Source of the DNA: Priestia megaterium
GTDB lineage: Bacteria > Bacillota > Bacilli > Bacillales > Bacillaceae_H
Direction: 5' to 3'
Length of the DNA: 64,000 nt
Assembly: GCF_009497655.1 (NCBI RefSeq)
Contig: NZ_CP023317.1
Coordinates: 2,509,501 to 2,573,500 of the forward strand
Positions within the stretch are counted from its first letter, which is position 1. Every line of letters starts with the position of its first letter. Positions 42,765 to 52,137 of the stretch are shown here, one piece after another. Both the position numbers and the translations under genes were made by a program. The notes beneath the pieces are model-generated. The model was not told where the DNA came from. It was given only the letters and a program-made list of their open reading frames with translations, and did no database searches.

Positions 42765-43537
42765 TCCGACTTCACTCCTCTTCGAAAGCCATGGGTAAAT
42801 GTTTTATCATAAAGTTTTGATCGATAATCTTTGTCATGAATGTGGGGGTCAAGGGCCCAGCCTGCCAAAATCATCGCCTGCTTACGAATGCCGTTTGTTC
42901 GCATAGCATCATCCAGGTCTTTTACCGTCGTGCGAACAATTTTTTCATCTGGCCACGTTGCTTTATAGACTACTACAACCGGCGTGTCCTCACTCCAACC
43001 GGCGCTTATAAATTCTTTCATTACTTTTTTTGTGAGCGTCGCACTTAAAAATAAAGCAATGGTACATTTATGTTTTGCTAAATCAGTTAATTTTTCAAAC
43101 TCAGGTACAGGCGTTCTTCCTTCAGCACGAGTTAAAATAACCGTTTGAGTCAAATCTGGAATGGTTAATTCTGCTTCAGCCGCTGCTGCTGCAGCAAATA
43201 CGGAGCTGACTCCCGGAACAATTTCAATATCAACGCCTTCTCTTTTTAAAAGCACCATTTGTTCCATAATGGCTCCGTACATAGCCGGATCTCCGGTATG
43301 AACTCTTACAACCATTTTTCCTTCACGCATGCGATCAAGCATCGTACTGACCATTTCTTCTAAATGCATACCAGCTGTTTTTAACACTTCAGCTCCTGGT
43401 TTAGACTTAGCAACTAGCTCTTCACTTACTAGTGAGTCAGCGTATAAAACAACATCTGCCTGCTGAAGTAATTTTAAGCCTTTTACGGTAATTAAATCTG
43501 GATCTCCGGGTCCAGCTCCGATTATGTATAACTTCAT
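42761..43537 (-). CDS. cbiF: cobalt-precorrin-4 C11-methyltransferase
   Basis: A 258-residue methylase with the family landmarks LYIIGAGPGDPDLITVKG (residues 3-20), VVRVHTGDPAMYGAI near residue 80 and VPGVSSVFAAAAAAEAELT near residue 107. It transfers a methyl from SAM to C11. The ATG at 43537 overlaps the TGA of cbiL (ATGA) and follows GGTGGTG. B. megaterium CbiF is the structurally known member of this family. Confidence 0.93.
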   Translation of the reverse strand: MKLYIIGAGPGDPDLITVKGLKLLQQADVVLYADSLVSEELVAKSKPGAEVLKTAGMHLEEMVSTMLDRMREGKMVVRVHTGDPAMYGAIMEQMVLLKREGVDIEIVPGVSSVFAAAAAAEAELTIPDLTQTVILTRAEGRTPVPEFEKLTDLAKHKCTIALFLSATLTKKVMKEFISAGWSEDTPVVVVYKATWPDEKIVRTTVKDLDDAMRTNGIRKQAMILAGWALDPHIHDKDYRSKLYDKTFTHGFRRGVKSE

Positions 43538-44235
43538 TTTCGCACCACCATTAGCGTTAAGTATTGTAAATCGGCTCCTTCTAGTTCTGAAGCTTTCCAA
43601 ATAATTTCTTCATCTGACGTTACTTTTGTTACCACCGATGCTTTTTCAAGCAGATCAAGCTCTTTTAAAAGACCGACCATAAAATCGATGACTTTAGCCA
43701 CTTTAATAAAAATAACGCAGTCGTTTTCCACCAATACTTTTTTCATTGTTTCATAATCTTCACGAGCAGGAACAATGGCCACATGTTCATCACCGTCTGC
43801 TAATGGAATGCCTAAGCGAGACGCAGCCCCGTTAATAGATGAAATACCAGGAATTACTTGAATAGGAGCTTGAGGGTGACGTTCTTGCATCAGGCGCATC
43901 ATGTGAATAAACGTGCTATAAAGCATAGGATCTCCCTCTGTCACAAATGCTACATCTTTTCCCTCCTGGAGCTTTTCCCATACTCGTTCCACTGTTTCGG
44001 TCCATTTTTTCTCTAAAATAGCAGGATCTTTTGTCATTGGAAACACAAGGCCCAGCATATCTTTTTCATTTGCACTGAAATAGACATCAATAATTTTTTG
44101 GGCATAGCTTTTGCTTCCTTTTTGCTTTTTTGGGTACGCAATAACGGGTGATTCTTTTAATTTACGAAATGCTTTTACTGTAATCAATTCTGGATCTCCT
44201 GGTCCAACTCCAAGTCCGTACAATGTTCCAATCAT
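43534..44235 (-). CDS. cbiL: cobalt-precorrin-2 C20-methyltransferase
   Basis: A 233-residue methylase: LYGLGVGPGDPELITVKA (residues 4-21), FVTEGDPMLYSTFIH near residue 100 and VIPGISSINGAASRLGIPL near residue 127. It adds the C20 methyl that is later lost with the ring contraction. The ATG at 44235 is eight bases from GAGGAG, better than the ATG two codons upstream. It lies two bases after cbiET ends. Confidence 0.93.
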   Translation of the reverse strand: MIGTLYGLGVGPGDPELITVKAFRKLKESPVIAYPKKQKGSKSYAQKIIDVYFSANEKDMLGLVFPMTKDPAILEKKWTETVERVWEKLQEGKDVAFVTEGDPMLYSTFIHMMRLMQERHPQAPIQVIPGISSINGAASRLGIPLADGDEHVAIVPAREDYETMKKVLVENDCVIFIKVAKVIDFMVGLLKELDLLEKASVVTKVTSDEEIIWKASELEGADLQYLTLMVVRK

Positions 44236-44237
44236 GT

Positions 44238-45434
44238 TCATTCTCCTCTTTTGGCTGTAATAATATAAATGGGGTTTAAAGCGTCAAATCGTGTTAAGTG
44301 TAAAATGGGCTTGCTTCTTGAAACTTGTGCAAGGGTAACAGCAGTCTCAAATCCTCGCTCTTTAAAAGCTTTCATCGCTTCTGCCAAATTTTCAATCGTT
44401 ACGGCATTTAATACGATGCGCCCTCCTGAATTTAATCGGCTGCAGCACACGTCTAAAATGGTTTCCATGCCTCCTGCTGTCCCTCCAATAAACACCGCAT
44501 CAGGATCAGCAAACTCACCTAACCCTTCCGGTGCTTTTCCGTGCACAGTATGGGCATCTACTCGAAATTTCGCTAGATTTCCCCTGCAGTTTTCCAAGTC
44601 TGCTTCGTTTTTTTCCACAGCAAAAATTTGTCCTTCACGCGCAATTTTAGCTGCTTCAATCGCGACTGAACCTGTACATGTTCCGATATCCCATACGACG
44701 CTGTCTCTCTTTAGCTGCAGGGCACTAATACTAAGTGTACGAACTTCTTTTTTAGTAATAAGTCCCTTGTCCGGCTTGCGTTGAATAAATTCATCGTCCT
44801 CTATTCCGAGAGGCCAGACTGGACTTTTTTCTACCTGTTTTAATATCACGACATTAAGCGGAGAAAAGAGTTGATTCGCCGCCTCTTCCAGCGAAAGCAG
44901 CTGACAGCGCTCCGCCTCTCCACCTAGATTCTCTGCCACAAACATCTTGTATTCTGTCATGCCGAATGATAACAAGTAGTTTGCCAGAGCACTAGGAGAA
45001 TTTTGCTCATCGGTTAAAATCGCCACTTTTTTATAACCGTCAATGCGCTGAGCCAGCCCTTTTATACTTCTGCCGTGCACGCTTGTAAAATAAGCGTCTT
45101 GCCATCGCTCTTTTAGACGTGAGAATGCAAGCTGAATAGAACTTAAATAAGGATATATTTCAACGTCTAGCTTCGCAGAAAGATAGCTTCCAATTCCGTA
45201 AAATAACGGATCGCCTGAGGCTAACACAACCGCATTTCCTTCTTCGTTTTTTAAACGTTCAACAAGGGAAGAAAGACCTCCTTCAATGGCTACTTTTTCT
45301 CCTTCGAAATCTTGAAAAAAGTCAAGGTGACGCTTTCCTCCAATTAGCACATCACTTTCATACACCCACTGTTCATACATAGGAAGTAGACTTAACTTCC
45401 CGTCGTCACCAATTCCAATAATTTTAATTGCCAT
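44238..45434 (-). CDS. cbiET: fused cobalt-precorrin-6/7 methyltransferase-decarboxylase CbiET
   Basis: A 398-residue fusion. The N-terminal half (about 1-200) is CbiE, a C5-methyltransferase ([13 protein letters not shown], then [17 protein letters not shown]). The C-terminal half is CbiT with a Rossmann SAM motif [18 protein letters not shown] near residue 238 and [11 protein letters not shown] near residue 310; it methylates C15 and decarboxylates the C12 acetate. The fusion matches CobL-type enzymes of the aerobic route. Overlaps cbiD by 11 bases. Confidence 0.93.
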   Translation of the reverse strand: MAIKIIGIGDDGKLSLLPMYEQWVYESDVLIGGKRHLDFFQDFEGEKVAIEGGLSSLVERLKNEEGNAVVLASGDPLFYGIGSYLSAKLDVEIYPYLSSIQLAFSRLKERWQDAYFTSVHGRSIKGLAQRIDGYKKVAILTDEQNSPSALANYLLSFGMTEYKMFVAENLGGEAERCQLLSLEEAANQLFSPLNVVILKQVEKSPVWPLGIEDDEFIQRKPDKGLITKKEVRTLSISALQLKRDSVVWDIGTCTGSVAIEAAKIAREGQIFAVEKNEADLENCRGNLAKFRVDAHTVHGKAPEGLGEFADPDAVFIGGTAGGMETILDVCCSRLNSGGRIVLNAVTIENLAEAMKAFKERGFETAVTLAQVSRSKPILHLTRFDALNPIYIITAKRGE

Positions 45435-46527
45435 GTTGCACCGCCTGTCCTAAAAAATCTCCTTTTAATGTGTAAAGAGACGTATCGACATCGATTCCGT
45501 CCCCTACTTCCTTTAATGCTGATAAACAGCAGTACTCGCACAGTTTTTCGAAAAACTGATGATGACCGCTTTGCGTCATTAAATCTCCCACTTGAGAAGC
45601 TGTGTTTGCGCCTTTTATTTCCTCTACCAGTTCAGCAGAAGCGCCTGACTCAGAAGCTGCTTTTGCTAAAAAATTAAAATCAATAGGTGCACTTTTTGAA
45701 TGAACCATCATAACGCCTTGCGCGACTTTTGAAAACTTTCCCATCATGCCTACGAGCGACACTTTTTTCATTCCTTGCTTTTTACATTGTTTTAACGTAA
45801 ATCCAACAAAATCTCCCATTTCGATAAATGCTTCTTCCGGAAGTTCTGGGAACTGTTTCATTCCATATTTTTCGCTTCGTCCCCCTGTCGTAATGACAAC
45901 GTGCTCACAATTACTCGCTTTAGCAACGCTAATGGCCTGCACGATACTTGCTTTATAAGCAGCTGTTGAGAACGGAACAACAATTCCCCGCGTCCCCAGT
46001 ATCGAAATGCCTCCTAAAATACCTAGACGCGCATTTAATGTCTTTTTCGCCATTTCTTCTCCTTCAGGAACCGAGATGACAATCTTAACGCCTTTTTGTA
46101 TGTTGTATTGGGCTAGAAGCTGTTCAGCCGTTTCTTTCAGCATCTTTCTTGGCACAGGGTTAATGGCTGCTTCACCGACAGGAACTGGGAGACCGGGCTT
46201 TGTCACACGCCCTACTCCCACTCCTCCATCAATGATAATGTCTGCACCATTACACCACGAAACTTCAGAAATAATCAGCGCTCCGTGCGTGGCATCGGGA
46301 TCATCTCCAGCATCTTTAATGATGCTGGCTACAGCGCTGCTTGTGCGATACTCGCATTCTTCAAGATGAAACGTAGCAAAGCGACCAACAGGTAAGTAAA
46401 TCGTTGACTCCTCTTGCACTTCTCCTGAAATTAGCGTAAGCAGAGCTGCTCTCGTAGCTGCCGTTGCACAAGCGCCCGTCGTATAGCCTTCTCTGAGTTT
46501 CTTAGGTTCTTTTGGTACTTCCTTCAT
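45424..46527 (-). CDS. cbiD: cobalt-precorrin-5B C1-methyltransferase
   Basis: A 367-residue CbiD, which installs the C1 methyl in the anaerobic pathway. It shows [19 protein letters not shown] (residues 11-29), then [14 protein letters not shown] near residue 70 and [15 protein letters not shown] near residue 100. It is unrelated to the other methylases and marks the oxygen-independent route. Its start is four bases after the cbiC stop. Confidence 0.93.
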   Translation of the reverse strand: MKEVPKEPKKLREGYTTGACATAATRAALLTLISGEVQEESTIYLPVGRFATFHLEECEYRTSSAVASIIKDAGDDPDATHGALIISEVSWCNGADIIIDGGVGVGRVTKPGLPVPVGEAAINPVPRKMLKETAEQLLAQYNIQKGVKIVISVPEGEEMAKKTLNARLGILGGISILGTRGIVVPFSTAAYKASIVQAISVAKASNCEHVVITTGGRSEKYGMKQFPELPEEAFIEMGDFVGFTLKQCKKQGMKKVSLVGMMGKFSKVAQGVMMVHSKSAPIDFNFLAKAASESGASAELVEEIKGANTASQVGDLMTQSGHHQFFEKLCEYCCLSALKEVGDGIDVDTSLYTLKGDFLGQAVQHGN

Positions 46528-46530
46528 GCG

Positions 46531-47178
46531 TTACACCTGATCTGCAAGAATTGAAATTGCATTTAATGCAGCAACCGTTACCGTACTGCCGCCTTTTCGC
46601 CCGATGTTTGTAATAAACGGCACGTCAAGTTTGGCAAGTTCTTCTTTCGATTCAGCCGCTGAAACAAACCCTACCGGCAGACCAATAACAAGTCCAGGCT
46701 TCGCTTCTCCTTCTTTAATCAAACGAATTAACTCAAGTAACGCTGTCGGTGCGTTCCCAATTGCAAAAATCCCGCCGTCTGCTTCTTTAATTGCTTTTCG
46801 CATAGAAATAATTGCACGCGTTGTATTTAAGCGCTTTGCTTCTTCCATTACGTCCGGATCTGAAATATAAACTTTGATTTCACCGCCGTGTTTTTCAATT
46901 CGCTGCTTGTTTGTTCCTACTTGCACCATTTGTACATCTGCAACCACTTGCTTGCCGCTGCGAATGGCTTTAATTCCTGCTTGAATCGCATCTGGATGAA
47001 ACAGCATGCTGCGTCCAAGCTCAAAGTCTGCAGACGCGTGAATTACCCGCTGAACAATTGGGTACTGTTCATCTGTAAACGGATGAGGTCCAAGCTCTTC
47101 TGTAATCATTTCAAAACTTTTTCCTTCAATTTGCTGAGGCTGAACAGTTAACGGTTTAAATTCTGTACGAAAATCCAT
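46531..47178 (-). CDS. cbiC: cobalt-precorrin-8 methylmutase
   Basis: A 215-residue CbiC that moves the C11 methyl to C12 to form cobyrinate. It shows RVIHASADFELG with the catalytic His (near residue 45), TTRAIISMRKA near residue 120, and GLPVGFVSAAESKE near residue 168. The ATG at 47178 follows AGGAG; an in-frame TTG three codons upstream is too close. It starts five bases after the cbiJ stop. Confidence 0.93.
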   Translation of the reverse strand: MDFRTEFKPLTVQPQQIEGKSFEMITEELGPHPFTDEQYPIVQRVIHASADFELGRSMLFHPDAIQAGIKAIRSGKQVVADVQMVQVGTNKQRIEKHGGEIKVYISDPDVMEEAKRLNTTRAIISMRKAIKEADGGIFAIGNAPTALLELIRLIKEGEAKPGLVIGLPVGFVSAAESKEELAKLDVPFITNIGRKGGSTVTVAALNAISILADQV

Positions 47179-47183
47179 CTCAA

Positions 47184-47951
47184 TCAACTCCTAGTTTGGT
47201 TTACTAAAGCATGAACCACTTCTTCAAACGTGGAATACACGGTCCCATACTCAATTTTCGGTCGCCCAATCATAATGATATCTAAGCCTAACTCTTTAGC
47301 TGCTTCCACTTTTTCATCCACAGATCCAACTTTTCCGCTTTCTTTTGTGACCATGACCGTCACTCCGTATTGCTTATACAGTGCTTGATCAAACTCTTTT
47401 GTAAACGGACCTTGAATAGCAATAATATTTTTTTGCGGCAATCCTAACTGCTGACACTTTTCCATATTATCCAGCCTTGGAAGCATACGAGCAACAAGCC
47501 GTACATCTGAAAGAGGAAGGAGCTTTTCTGTAAAAACCTGCAGCGTCTTGCTGCCTGTTGTCAGCATAATAACTCCTTTTTTCTCAGCTGCTACTTCAGC
47601 TGCTTCTTCATACGTAGAAACCATCGTCATATTGTCGTAGGTAAAAGCCTGCGAAGCCCGCTCATAGCGTATGTAAGGAATCGATGTTTCAGCAGCCGCA
47701 CCGATGGCGTTTTTAGATGCTTCTTCGGCAAAGGGGTGACTTGCATCCACAATAGCTTTTACACCATGTTCGTTTATAAAAGTCATCATATCTTCTTGTG
47801 TGAGACGTCCAATTTTCACTTTCACTTCTGCTCGCTGTAATTCGATTGCTGCATTGTCGGTTACAACCGTCGCCGTAACGTCGTAACCTTCTTTTTTCAC
47901 TTGAACAGCTAATGCACGTGCATCGCTAGTTCCCGCTAACAATAAAATCAT
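47184..47951 (-). CDS. cbiJ: cobalt-precorrin-6A reductase
   Basis: A 255-residue CbiJ/CobK reductase. It shows LLLAGTSDARALAVQ (residues 3-17), VDASHPFAEEASKNA near residue 68, and IAIQGPFTKEF near residue 153. It uses NAD(P)H to reduce the corrin ring. It overlaps cbiX by four bases. Confidence 0.92.
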   Translation of the reverse strand: MILLLAGTSDARALAVQVKKEGYDVTATVVTDNAAIELQRAEVKVKIGRLTQEDMMTFINEHGVKAIVDASHPFAEEASKNAIGAAAETSIPYIRYERASQAFTYDNMTMVSTYEEAAEVAAEKKGVIMLTTGSKTLQVFTEKLLPLSDVRLVARMLPRLDNMEKCQQLGLPQKNIIAIQGPFTKEFDQALYKQYGVTVMVTKESGKVGSVDEKVEAAKELGLDIIMIGRPKIEYGTVYSTFEEVVHALVNQTRS

Positions 47952-48868
47952 TTTAACTCGCCGACCTTATCTTCATGGTGGTGATGGTCATGATGGTGAT
48001 CGTGGTGATGGTGATCGTGGTGATGGTGCCCGTGATCATGATCGTGATGATGATGGTGATCAATATGCTCCATAATGCCGAGGCGATATTGACATGTATC
48101 GCAGTTCATTTTCACTTCGCCTTCTAATCCTTCTTCAGCACGTTCTTTTAAAATTGTCTGCAGTTTTGGATGAAAACCGAAATAGCCGGCTAGCTTAAAC
48201 TCAATGTTTTCATGCTGCATTTTATACTGCTTCACCATTTCTTCCAAACGCTTAATTAGTACTCCTGTAAATAAGAAATACGGGAGAATAACCACTTTTT
48301 TAGCGCCCAGTTTTAAACATCGTTCCACTCCTTCATCAATCAATGGAGCGGTCACGCCCATAAAAGAAGTTTCGACGATTTTGTAGTTTGTTTTTTCCCA
48401 AAGAAGGCGCGTAATTTTATATAAATCACTGTTTGCATCAGGATCGCTTCCTCCTCGCCCTAAGACAATAACAGCCGTGTCTTCAGCTGGAGTTTCTAAA
48501 TTTTCTCCTGATTCTTGTAATCTCGTTTTTAAAATTTCAAGGGCTTCTTCATGAACGCCAATGGGACGTCCGTACACGAAGTTTACGTGTGGATATTTTT
48601 CCTTAGCTTCATCTATAGCCGCCGGAATATGTATTTTTGAGTGGCCAGCTGGCAAGAGCATAATTGGAACTACAACTACATCTGTCGCTCCTTTTGCCAC
48701 ACATGTATCAATGCCTTGACTTACATTCGGACGTTCAAACTCTAGAAAACACGTTTCTACTAAAATAGATGGGTCCCAATCATGCTTCATAGTCGAGATA
48801 AACTCGCGAATTTGATCGTTCCCTTCAGGATCTCTACTTCCATGACCGACAAATAAAACTGATTTCAT
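47948..48868 (-). CDS. cbiX: sirohydrochlorin cobaltochelatase CbiX, long form
   Basis: A 306-residue chelatase that inserts cobalt into sirohydrochlorin early in the anaerobic pathway. It has two chelatase-like halves: VLFVGHGSRDPEGND with the catalytic His near residue 9, and AVIVLGRGGSDPDANS near residue 133. After the body comes an MNCDTC motif that fits the M-x-C-x-x-C [4Fe-4S] site described for the B. megaterium enzyme. The last 40 residues are almost only His and Asp, probably a metal store. The ATG at 48868 follows GGGAGG. Confidence 0.94.
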   Translation of the reverse strand: MKSVLFVGHGSRDPEGNDQIREFISTMKHDWDPSILVETCFLEFERPNVSQGIDTCVAKGATDVVVVPIMLLPAGHSKIHIPAAIDEAKEKYPHVNFVYGRPIGVHEEALEILKTRLQESGENLETPAEDTAVIVLGRGGSDPDANSDLYKITRLLWEKTNYKIVETSFMGVTAPLIDEGVERCLKLGAKKVVILPYFLFTGVLIKRLEEMVKQYKMQHENIEFKLAGYFGFHPKLQTILKERAEEGLEGEVKMNCDTCQYRLGIMEHIDHHHHHDHDHGHHHHDHHHHDHHHDHHHHEDKVGELK

Positions 48869-48885
48869 ATAATGCCCTCCCATTT

Positions 48886-50508
48886 TTAATCTCCACACGG
48901 AGCTGGTTCTACTTTTATTTTTGGTGTTATATCTTGATAGTCGAATCCATAAACATTCTTCACACGCTTAAAGAATTTATGAAACCGCTCATTTGGATGA
49001 CCTTTTTCTTTATATTCATGGACAATGTTCTCCACTATTTCAACAATGTCATCGGGCGCTATGCCTTCCGCCACAATTTGACCTGAATGGGCGTTTCGTC
49101 CAACCGTTTTAGCCCCTAAAAATAAGTCAAACGCACCTTTTCTGTAGACAATGCCGATATCTTCTTGAACAGCACCGTAACAGGCCATACCGCATCCATT
49201 AATACCAAGCTTCAGCTCTTTTGGCATGTCCATTCCACCGAGACGCTTTTGTAATTGTTCCGTATGCGGGATGGCGTCACTTTTTTCTCCATCACAAAAA
49301 TCACACGCTTTAATTGTAAACACGTCTCCGACTGGAGATAGTAAAAAGGAAGCTGATTGGAGCTTTTTAATAATCACATCTGGCTGAGCCGTTGGAATTT
49401 GCAGTTTGATTTGATGGTCAGGCGTATACTCCATCGTACCTTTTTCACCAACAACTTCTGCTAGTGTTGTCATTTGAACGGGCGTAAACTTCTTATTTGC
49501 AAGCCCTGGACTAACTGCCACTTCAAAAATAGACTCAATTGGCTGGTGTACGACCGGTGAAGTAGTTTCACCTAAAATTGCTTGAAGCGCTTCTTCTGCC
49601 AGAGCTCGTGAAGCTGCTTTTTCTTCTTTTGTGTTCTGAACATCTTCAATAGCTGAAGCCGTTTGCTTTACAGTCTCCTCTTGATCAAGAGCCCATGGTT
49701 CTGCTTCTTTTCGAAGTCGCTGATGCGGTCTTAGCGGCTGCTCTGTTTGGTTGAGGGTATATTTACGCTGATACCCGCGCGGTGTAATCATTAAGTCATC
49801 GTAAAAGAACGTAGATGAATTTCCGACAACAACGGTAGTCAGCATGCCTATTTCATGATTTAACATGTCTTTTAAATTGGTCATTACCACTTCTTCACGG
49901 TCACGATAAGCGCTTTTCACAAGACCAACAGGCGTATCGGGGGAACGGTATTTTAATAAAATCCTTTGCGCTTCCACAATTTGTCTTGTGCGTCTTCCGC
50001 TTTTCGGATTATAAAAAGCTACTACAAAATCTGCTTGTGCAGCTGCTTCGATTCGTTTTTCGATTAACTCCCAAGGCGTAAGGTGGTCACTTAAACTAAT
50101 CGTACAGGCATCATGCATCACGGGCGCCCCAAGGAGGGATGCGCATGAATTAATAGCCGAAATGCCAGGAATCACTTCCAGCTCTACGCCCGTTTCTTTT
50201 TTCCATCCTTTTTCAATCAACACTTCATACACAAGGCCGGCCATTCCGTATACTCCTGCATCTCCGCTTGAAATGACCGCCACGGTTTTTCCCGCTTCAG
50301 CTTGCTTTACGGCTTCTTGTGCACGGCTTACTTCTTCGGTCATTCCTGTACTAATAATTTGCTGATTCGTTAATAGTCCTTGAATTAATTCCACATAGGT
50401 TTTATAACCAATGATCATATCACTTTCTTGAATGGCTTCTCTTGCTCGCTGTGTAATATGTTCAAAGCTTCCTGGGCCGAATCCAATAACTAACAGTTTA
50501 CCTTTCAT
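48886..50508 (-). CDS. cbiH60: fused cobalt-factor III methyltransferase CbiH60
   Basis: A 540-residue ring-contraction enzyme. Residues 1-240 are CbiH (LLVIGFGPGSFEHIT, then VISSGDAGVYGMAG and EVIPGISAINSCASLLGAP), which methylates C17 and contracts the ring. The C-terminal part after a linker resembles nitrite/sulfite reductase Fe-S domains: CDFCDGE near residue 407 and INGCGMACYGA near residue 438 supply four Cys residues for a [4Fe-4S] cluster. This fusion is characteristic of B. megaterium. It follows cbiW by 13 bases. Confidence 0.94.
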   Translation of the reverse strand: MKGKLLVIGFGPGSFEHITQRAREAIQESDMIIGYKTYVELIQGLLTNQQIISTGMTEEVSRAQEAVKQAEAGKTVAVISSGDAGVYGMAGLVYEVLIEKGWKKETGVELEVIPGISAINSCASLLGAPVMHDACTISLSDHLTPWELIEKRIEAAAQADFVVAFYNPKSGRRTRQIVEAQRILLKYRSPDTPVGLVKSAYRDREEVVMTNLKDMLNHEIGMLTTVVVGNSSTFFYDDLMITPRGYQRKYTLNQTEQPLRPHQRLRKEAEPWALDQEETVKQTASAIEDVQNTKEEKAASRALAEEALQAILGETTSPVVHQPIESIFEVAVSPGLANKKFTPVQMTTLAEVVGEKGTMEYTPDHQIKLQIPTAQPDVIIKKLQSASFLLSPVGDVFTIKACDFCDGEKSDAIPHTEQLQKRLGGMDMPKELKLGINGCGMACYGAVQEDIGIVYRKGAFDLFLGAKTVGRNAHSGQIVAEGIAPDDIVEIVENIVHEYKEKGHPNERFHKFFKRVKNVYGFDYQDITPKIKVEPAPCGD

Positions 50509-50521
50509 GCTAGCTCCTCCT

Positions 50522-50902
50522 TTATGCGTTACTTTTTACTTTGTCAATTCCTTCTATGGAGTCACTCTTTTCCGGAGAAACAAAACCGTTTTGATCATAT
50601 TCATAAATAAGTGATTCCTTTATACTGCAGCCTCCTGCTAAATGTTCTTCAACAATTCGATGAGCTACGTTTTCAGTGACCTGCTTGTACCAATCTCCTG
50701 AAGGGTACACGATAGCTACAGGAGCATCTTTGCATCTTCCGTTACAGCGCGTACGGGTTGTGTGAACCGCTTCATCTAGATTCAGTTCAGTCACTTTATT
50801 TCGAATAGCTTGAGTGGCTTCTTCTCCACCTTTTCTCATACAGCTGCTTCCATTACAAATCAATACGTGATGTTTTGTTCCATTTAAGTTCCACGTCGTC
50901 AC
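50522..50902 (-). CDS. cbiW: CbiW, thioredoxin-like [2Fe-2S] ferredoxin
   Basis: A 126-residue protein with a thioredoxin-like ferredoxin core. It shows HVLICNGSSCMRKGGEE (residues 12-28) and TRTRCNGRCKDAPVAIVYP near residue 50, giving the four cluster Cys residues (two per motif). It is probably an electron donor for the Fe-S enzymes CbiX, CbiH60 or the reductive steps. It starts with GTG after AAAGGAG and is the first gene after the riboswitch leader. Confidence 0.9.
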   Translation of the reverse strand: MTTWNLNGTKHHVLICNGSSCMRKGGEEATQAIRNKVTELNLDEAVHTTRTRCNGRCKDAPVAIVYPSGDWYKQVTENVAHRIVEEHLAGGCSIKESLIYEYDQNGFVSPEKSDSIEGIDKVKSNA

Positions 50903-50928
50903 ACTTATTCGCTCCTTTACTAAAAAAA

Positions 50929-50951
50929 CGCCTCTATCAATGATAGAGGCG
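50929..50951 (-). terminator. intrinsic terminator of cobalamin riboswitch 2
   Basis: CGCCTCTATCA with its complement, followed on the minus strand by seven T residues at 50928-50922. It lies 20 bases before the cbiW start. It is the expression platform of the second riboswitch. Confidence 0.9.
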
Positions 50952-51009
50952 CAGAAAAATTCAAACTAAGTTTTTGCACTTCCACCTATATCCCGTAGGG
51001 TAAGCTTCG

Positions 51010-51165
51010 CATTAGAAAAAGGCTGGTTTCCTGACTTCGATTCATCACTTGATTGCGCCTTCCCGAATACAGTGGCATATGCAATCAGCTCCTCTTCACA
51101 GTGGCGGGTACCGCGCTGGCTTCACACCAGACTTCCCATTTAACGCAATGTGAACATTGCGCACC
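51010..51165 (-). ncRNA. cobalamin riboswitch 2 (proximal)
   Basis: On the minus strand the conserved elements appear in order: ATGGGAAGTCTGGTG, then GTACCCGCCACTGTGA, then GCCACTG, TTCGGGAAGGCGC and the B12-box-like AGTCAGGAAACCAGCC. Spacing and order fit a cobalamin aptamer. The central motif reads CCCGCCACTG rather than the commoner CCCGCAACTG. It ends about 60 bases before the terminator at 50929, so it most likely stops transcription when B12 is bound. Confidence 0.9.
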
Positions 51166-51202
51166 TTTTTTGCACGATATGTAGTTTTGTGCTACGAGAA
51201 AA

Positions 51203-51229
51203 ACCCGCTTCGCTAATATGCGAGCGGGT
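51203..51229 (-). terminator. intrinsic terminator of cobalamin riboswitch 1
   Basis: On the minus strand ACCCGCTCGC and GCGAAGCGGGT form a stem followed by TTTTTC. The 5' arm can instead pair with GAGCGGG at 51284-51290, just after aptamer 1, giving an antiterminator. Both alternatives are visible in the sequence. Confidence 0.85.
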
Positions 51230-51309
51230 AAAACGTCAGAATAAAAGTGTACACGAATGCCACTTTAAGCCAACGTTTCCCTTCCCGCTCCCCGGAGAAA
51301 TAGAAACTT

Positions 51310-51480
51310 CACAATAAAGACAGGTCTCCTGACTTGTGTATCATTCTACTTGAGAACCTTCCCGTGATTTTTCCACAGTGGTTATACTCGTTCGTCCACA
51401 CTTACAGTTGCGGGGGCAGTACTGGTCTTTCACCAGTTTCCCTATTAAGCCTTCTTGGCATCTTTACTGTTGCTGTTTGA
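51310..51480 (-). ncRNA. cobalamin riboswitch 1 (distal)
   Basis: On the minus strand: GGCTTAATAGGGAAACTGG, then CTGCCCCCGCAACTGTAAG, CCACTGTGG, CACGGGAAGG and the exact B12 box AGTCAGGAGACCTGTC. This is a full consensus cobalamin aptamer. It begins about 40 bases after the expected transcription start and is followed by its own terminator at 51203. Confidence 0.93.
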
Positions 51481-51527
51481 TATATATGAACCTTTTAAAC
51501 TATCAGAATAATAGAAGTAACTACCAT

Positions 51528-51556
51528 ATCATAGCGTACATTTTTTTTTATTTCAA
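51528..51556 (-). promoter_or_regulatory. cobI operon promoter
   Basis: On the minus strand TTGAAA (51556-51551), a 17-base spacer and TATGAT (51533-51528). It predicts a transcript start near 51521, ahead of both riboswitches. Fits sigma-A. Confidence 0.7.
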
Positions 51557-51586
51557 CTCTATTCTTTTCGTAAGATACAAGAAGCT

Positions 51587-51627
51587 ATGAAAAAACAAGA
51601 GCATAAAGTCAGCTCTTGTTTTTTCAT
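51587..51627 (-). terminator. terminator of 52-residue gene
   Basis: Perfect 16-bp arms (ATGAAAAAACAAGAGC and complement) around nine bases. It insulates the cobI promoter from the gene upstream. Confidence 0.88.
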
Positions 51628-51785
51628 TATATAGCTACTAATGTTAAATGAGGATCATTATAATACACGACTTCTGAAAGAACTTTACAGCCATTTGTTT
51701 TTGCAAAAGCTTCTCTCGCCTGCGTTTCAGTTTCAAATTCAAACATTTTCATTTCTTTTCCAGCATATACCGTCAGTACCCACAT
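51627..51785 (-). CDS. small conserved-type protein, 52 aa
   Basis: A 52-residue frame MWVLTVYAGKEMKMFEFETE and onward, ending HLTLVAI. It is a compact alternation of strand-helix-strand (AREAFAKTNGC is the helix). GGAGG lies 11 bases before the ATG, and a strong terminator overlaps the stop, both of which support it as a real gene. I do not recognise a named family. It lies just upstream of the cobalamin promoter but is separated by the terminator. Confidence 0.65.
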   Translation of the reverse strand: MWVLTVYAGKEMKMFEFETETQAREAFAKTNGCKVLSEVVYYNDPHLTLVAI

Positions 51786-52025
51786 GAAAAGATTCGCCTC
51801 CGATTATTGTAGTGATCGCTATATCCACATTATGACGAAACCATATCCTTTTGAAAACCCATTCTACAAAACTTGTCACAAGAAACTTTTAAAAATTTAA
51901 AAACATTTTAACTTCTGTAAATGAACAAAATGTACAAAAGGTTTAAGCCGTATTATACCTCTTTAAAAAAGGTGCTTTTTTTACCAACTGTTGCTTCACC
52001 AGTAAAAAAATATATAGTATTTATT

Positions 52026-52058
52026 AAAAAAAGAAGCCGGACAGCCGGCTTCTTTTTT
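52026..52058. terminator. terminator of M42 peptidase gene
   Basis: AAAAAAAGAAGCCGG, loop ACAG, and complement with T tails on both strands. The rest of 51786-52137 shows no gene. Confidence 0.85.
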
Positions 52059-52137
52059 AGGAAAGGAAAGTACAGACATCACAGTCCCGTACTGCTCTTT
52101 GTTTTGCATAAAAATACACTAATTAAATATTCCTTTC

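Noticed and set aside
44269-44784. 171-codon open frame on the plus strand
   Set aside because: It lies wholly antisense to the well-supported cbiET gene, has no ribosome site and no recognisable motif.
47960-48065. Short tandem repeats of GTG/ATG type, considered as a CRISPR or satellite array
   Set aside because: The tract is in frame inside cbiX and encodes the known His/Asp-rich tail; units are far too short and unspaced for CRISPR.
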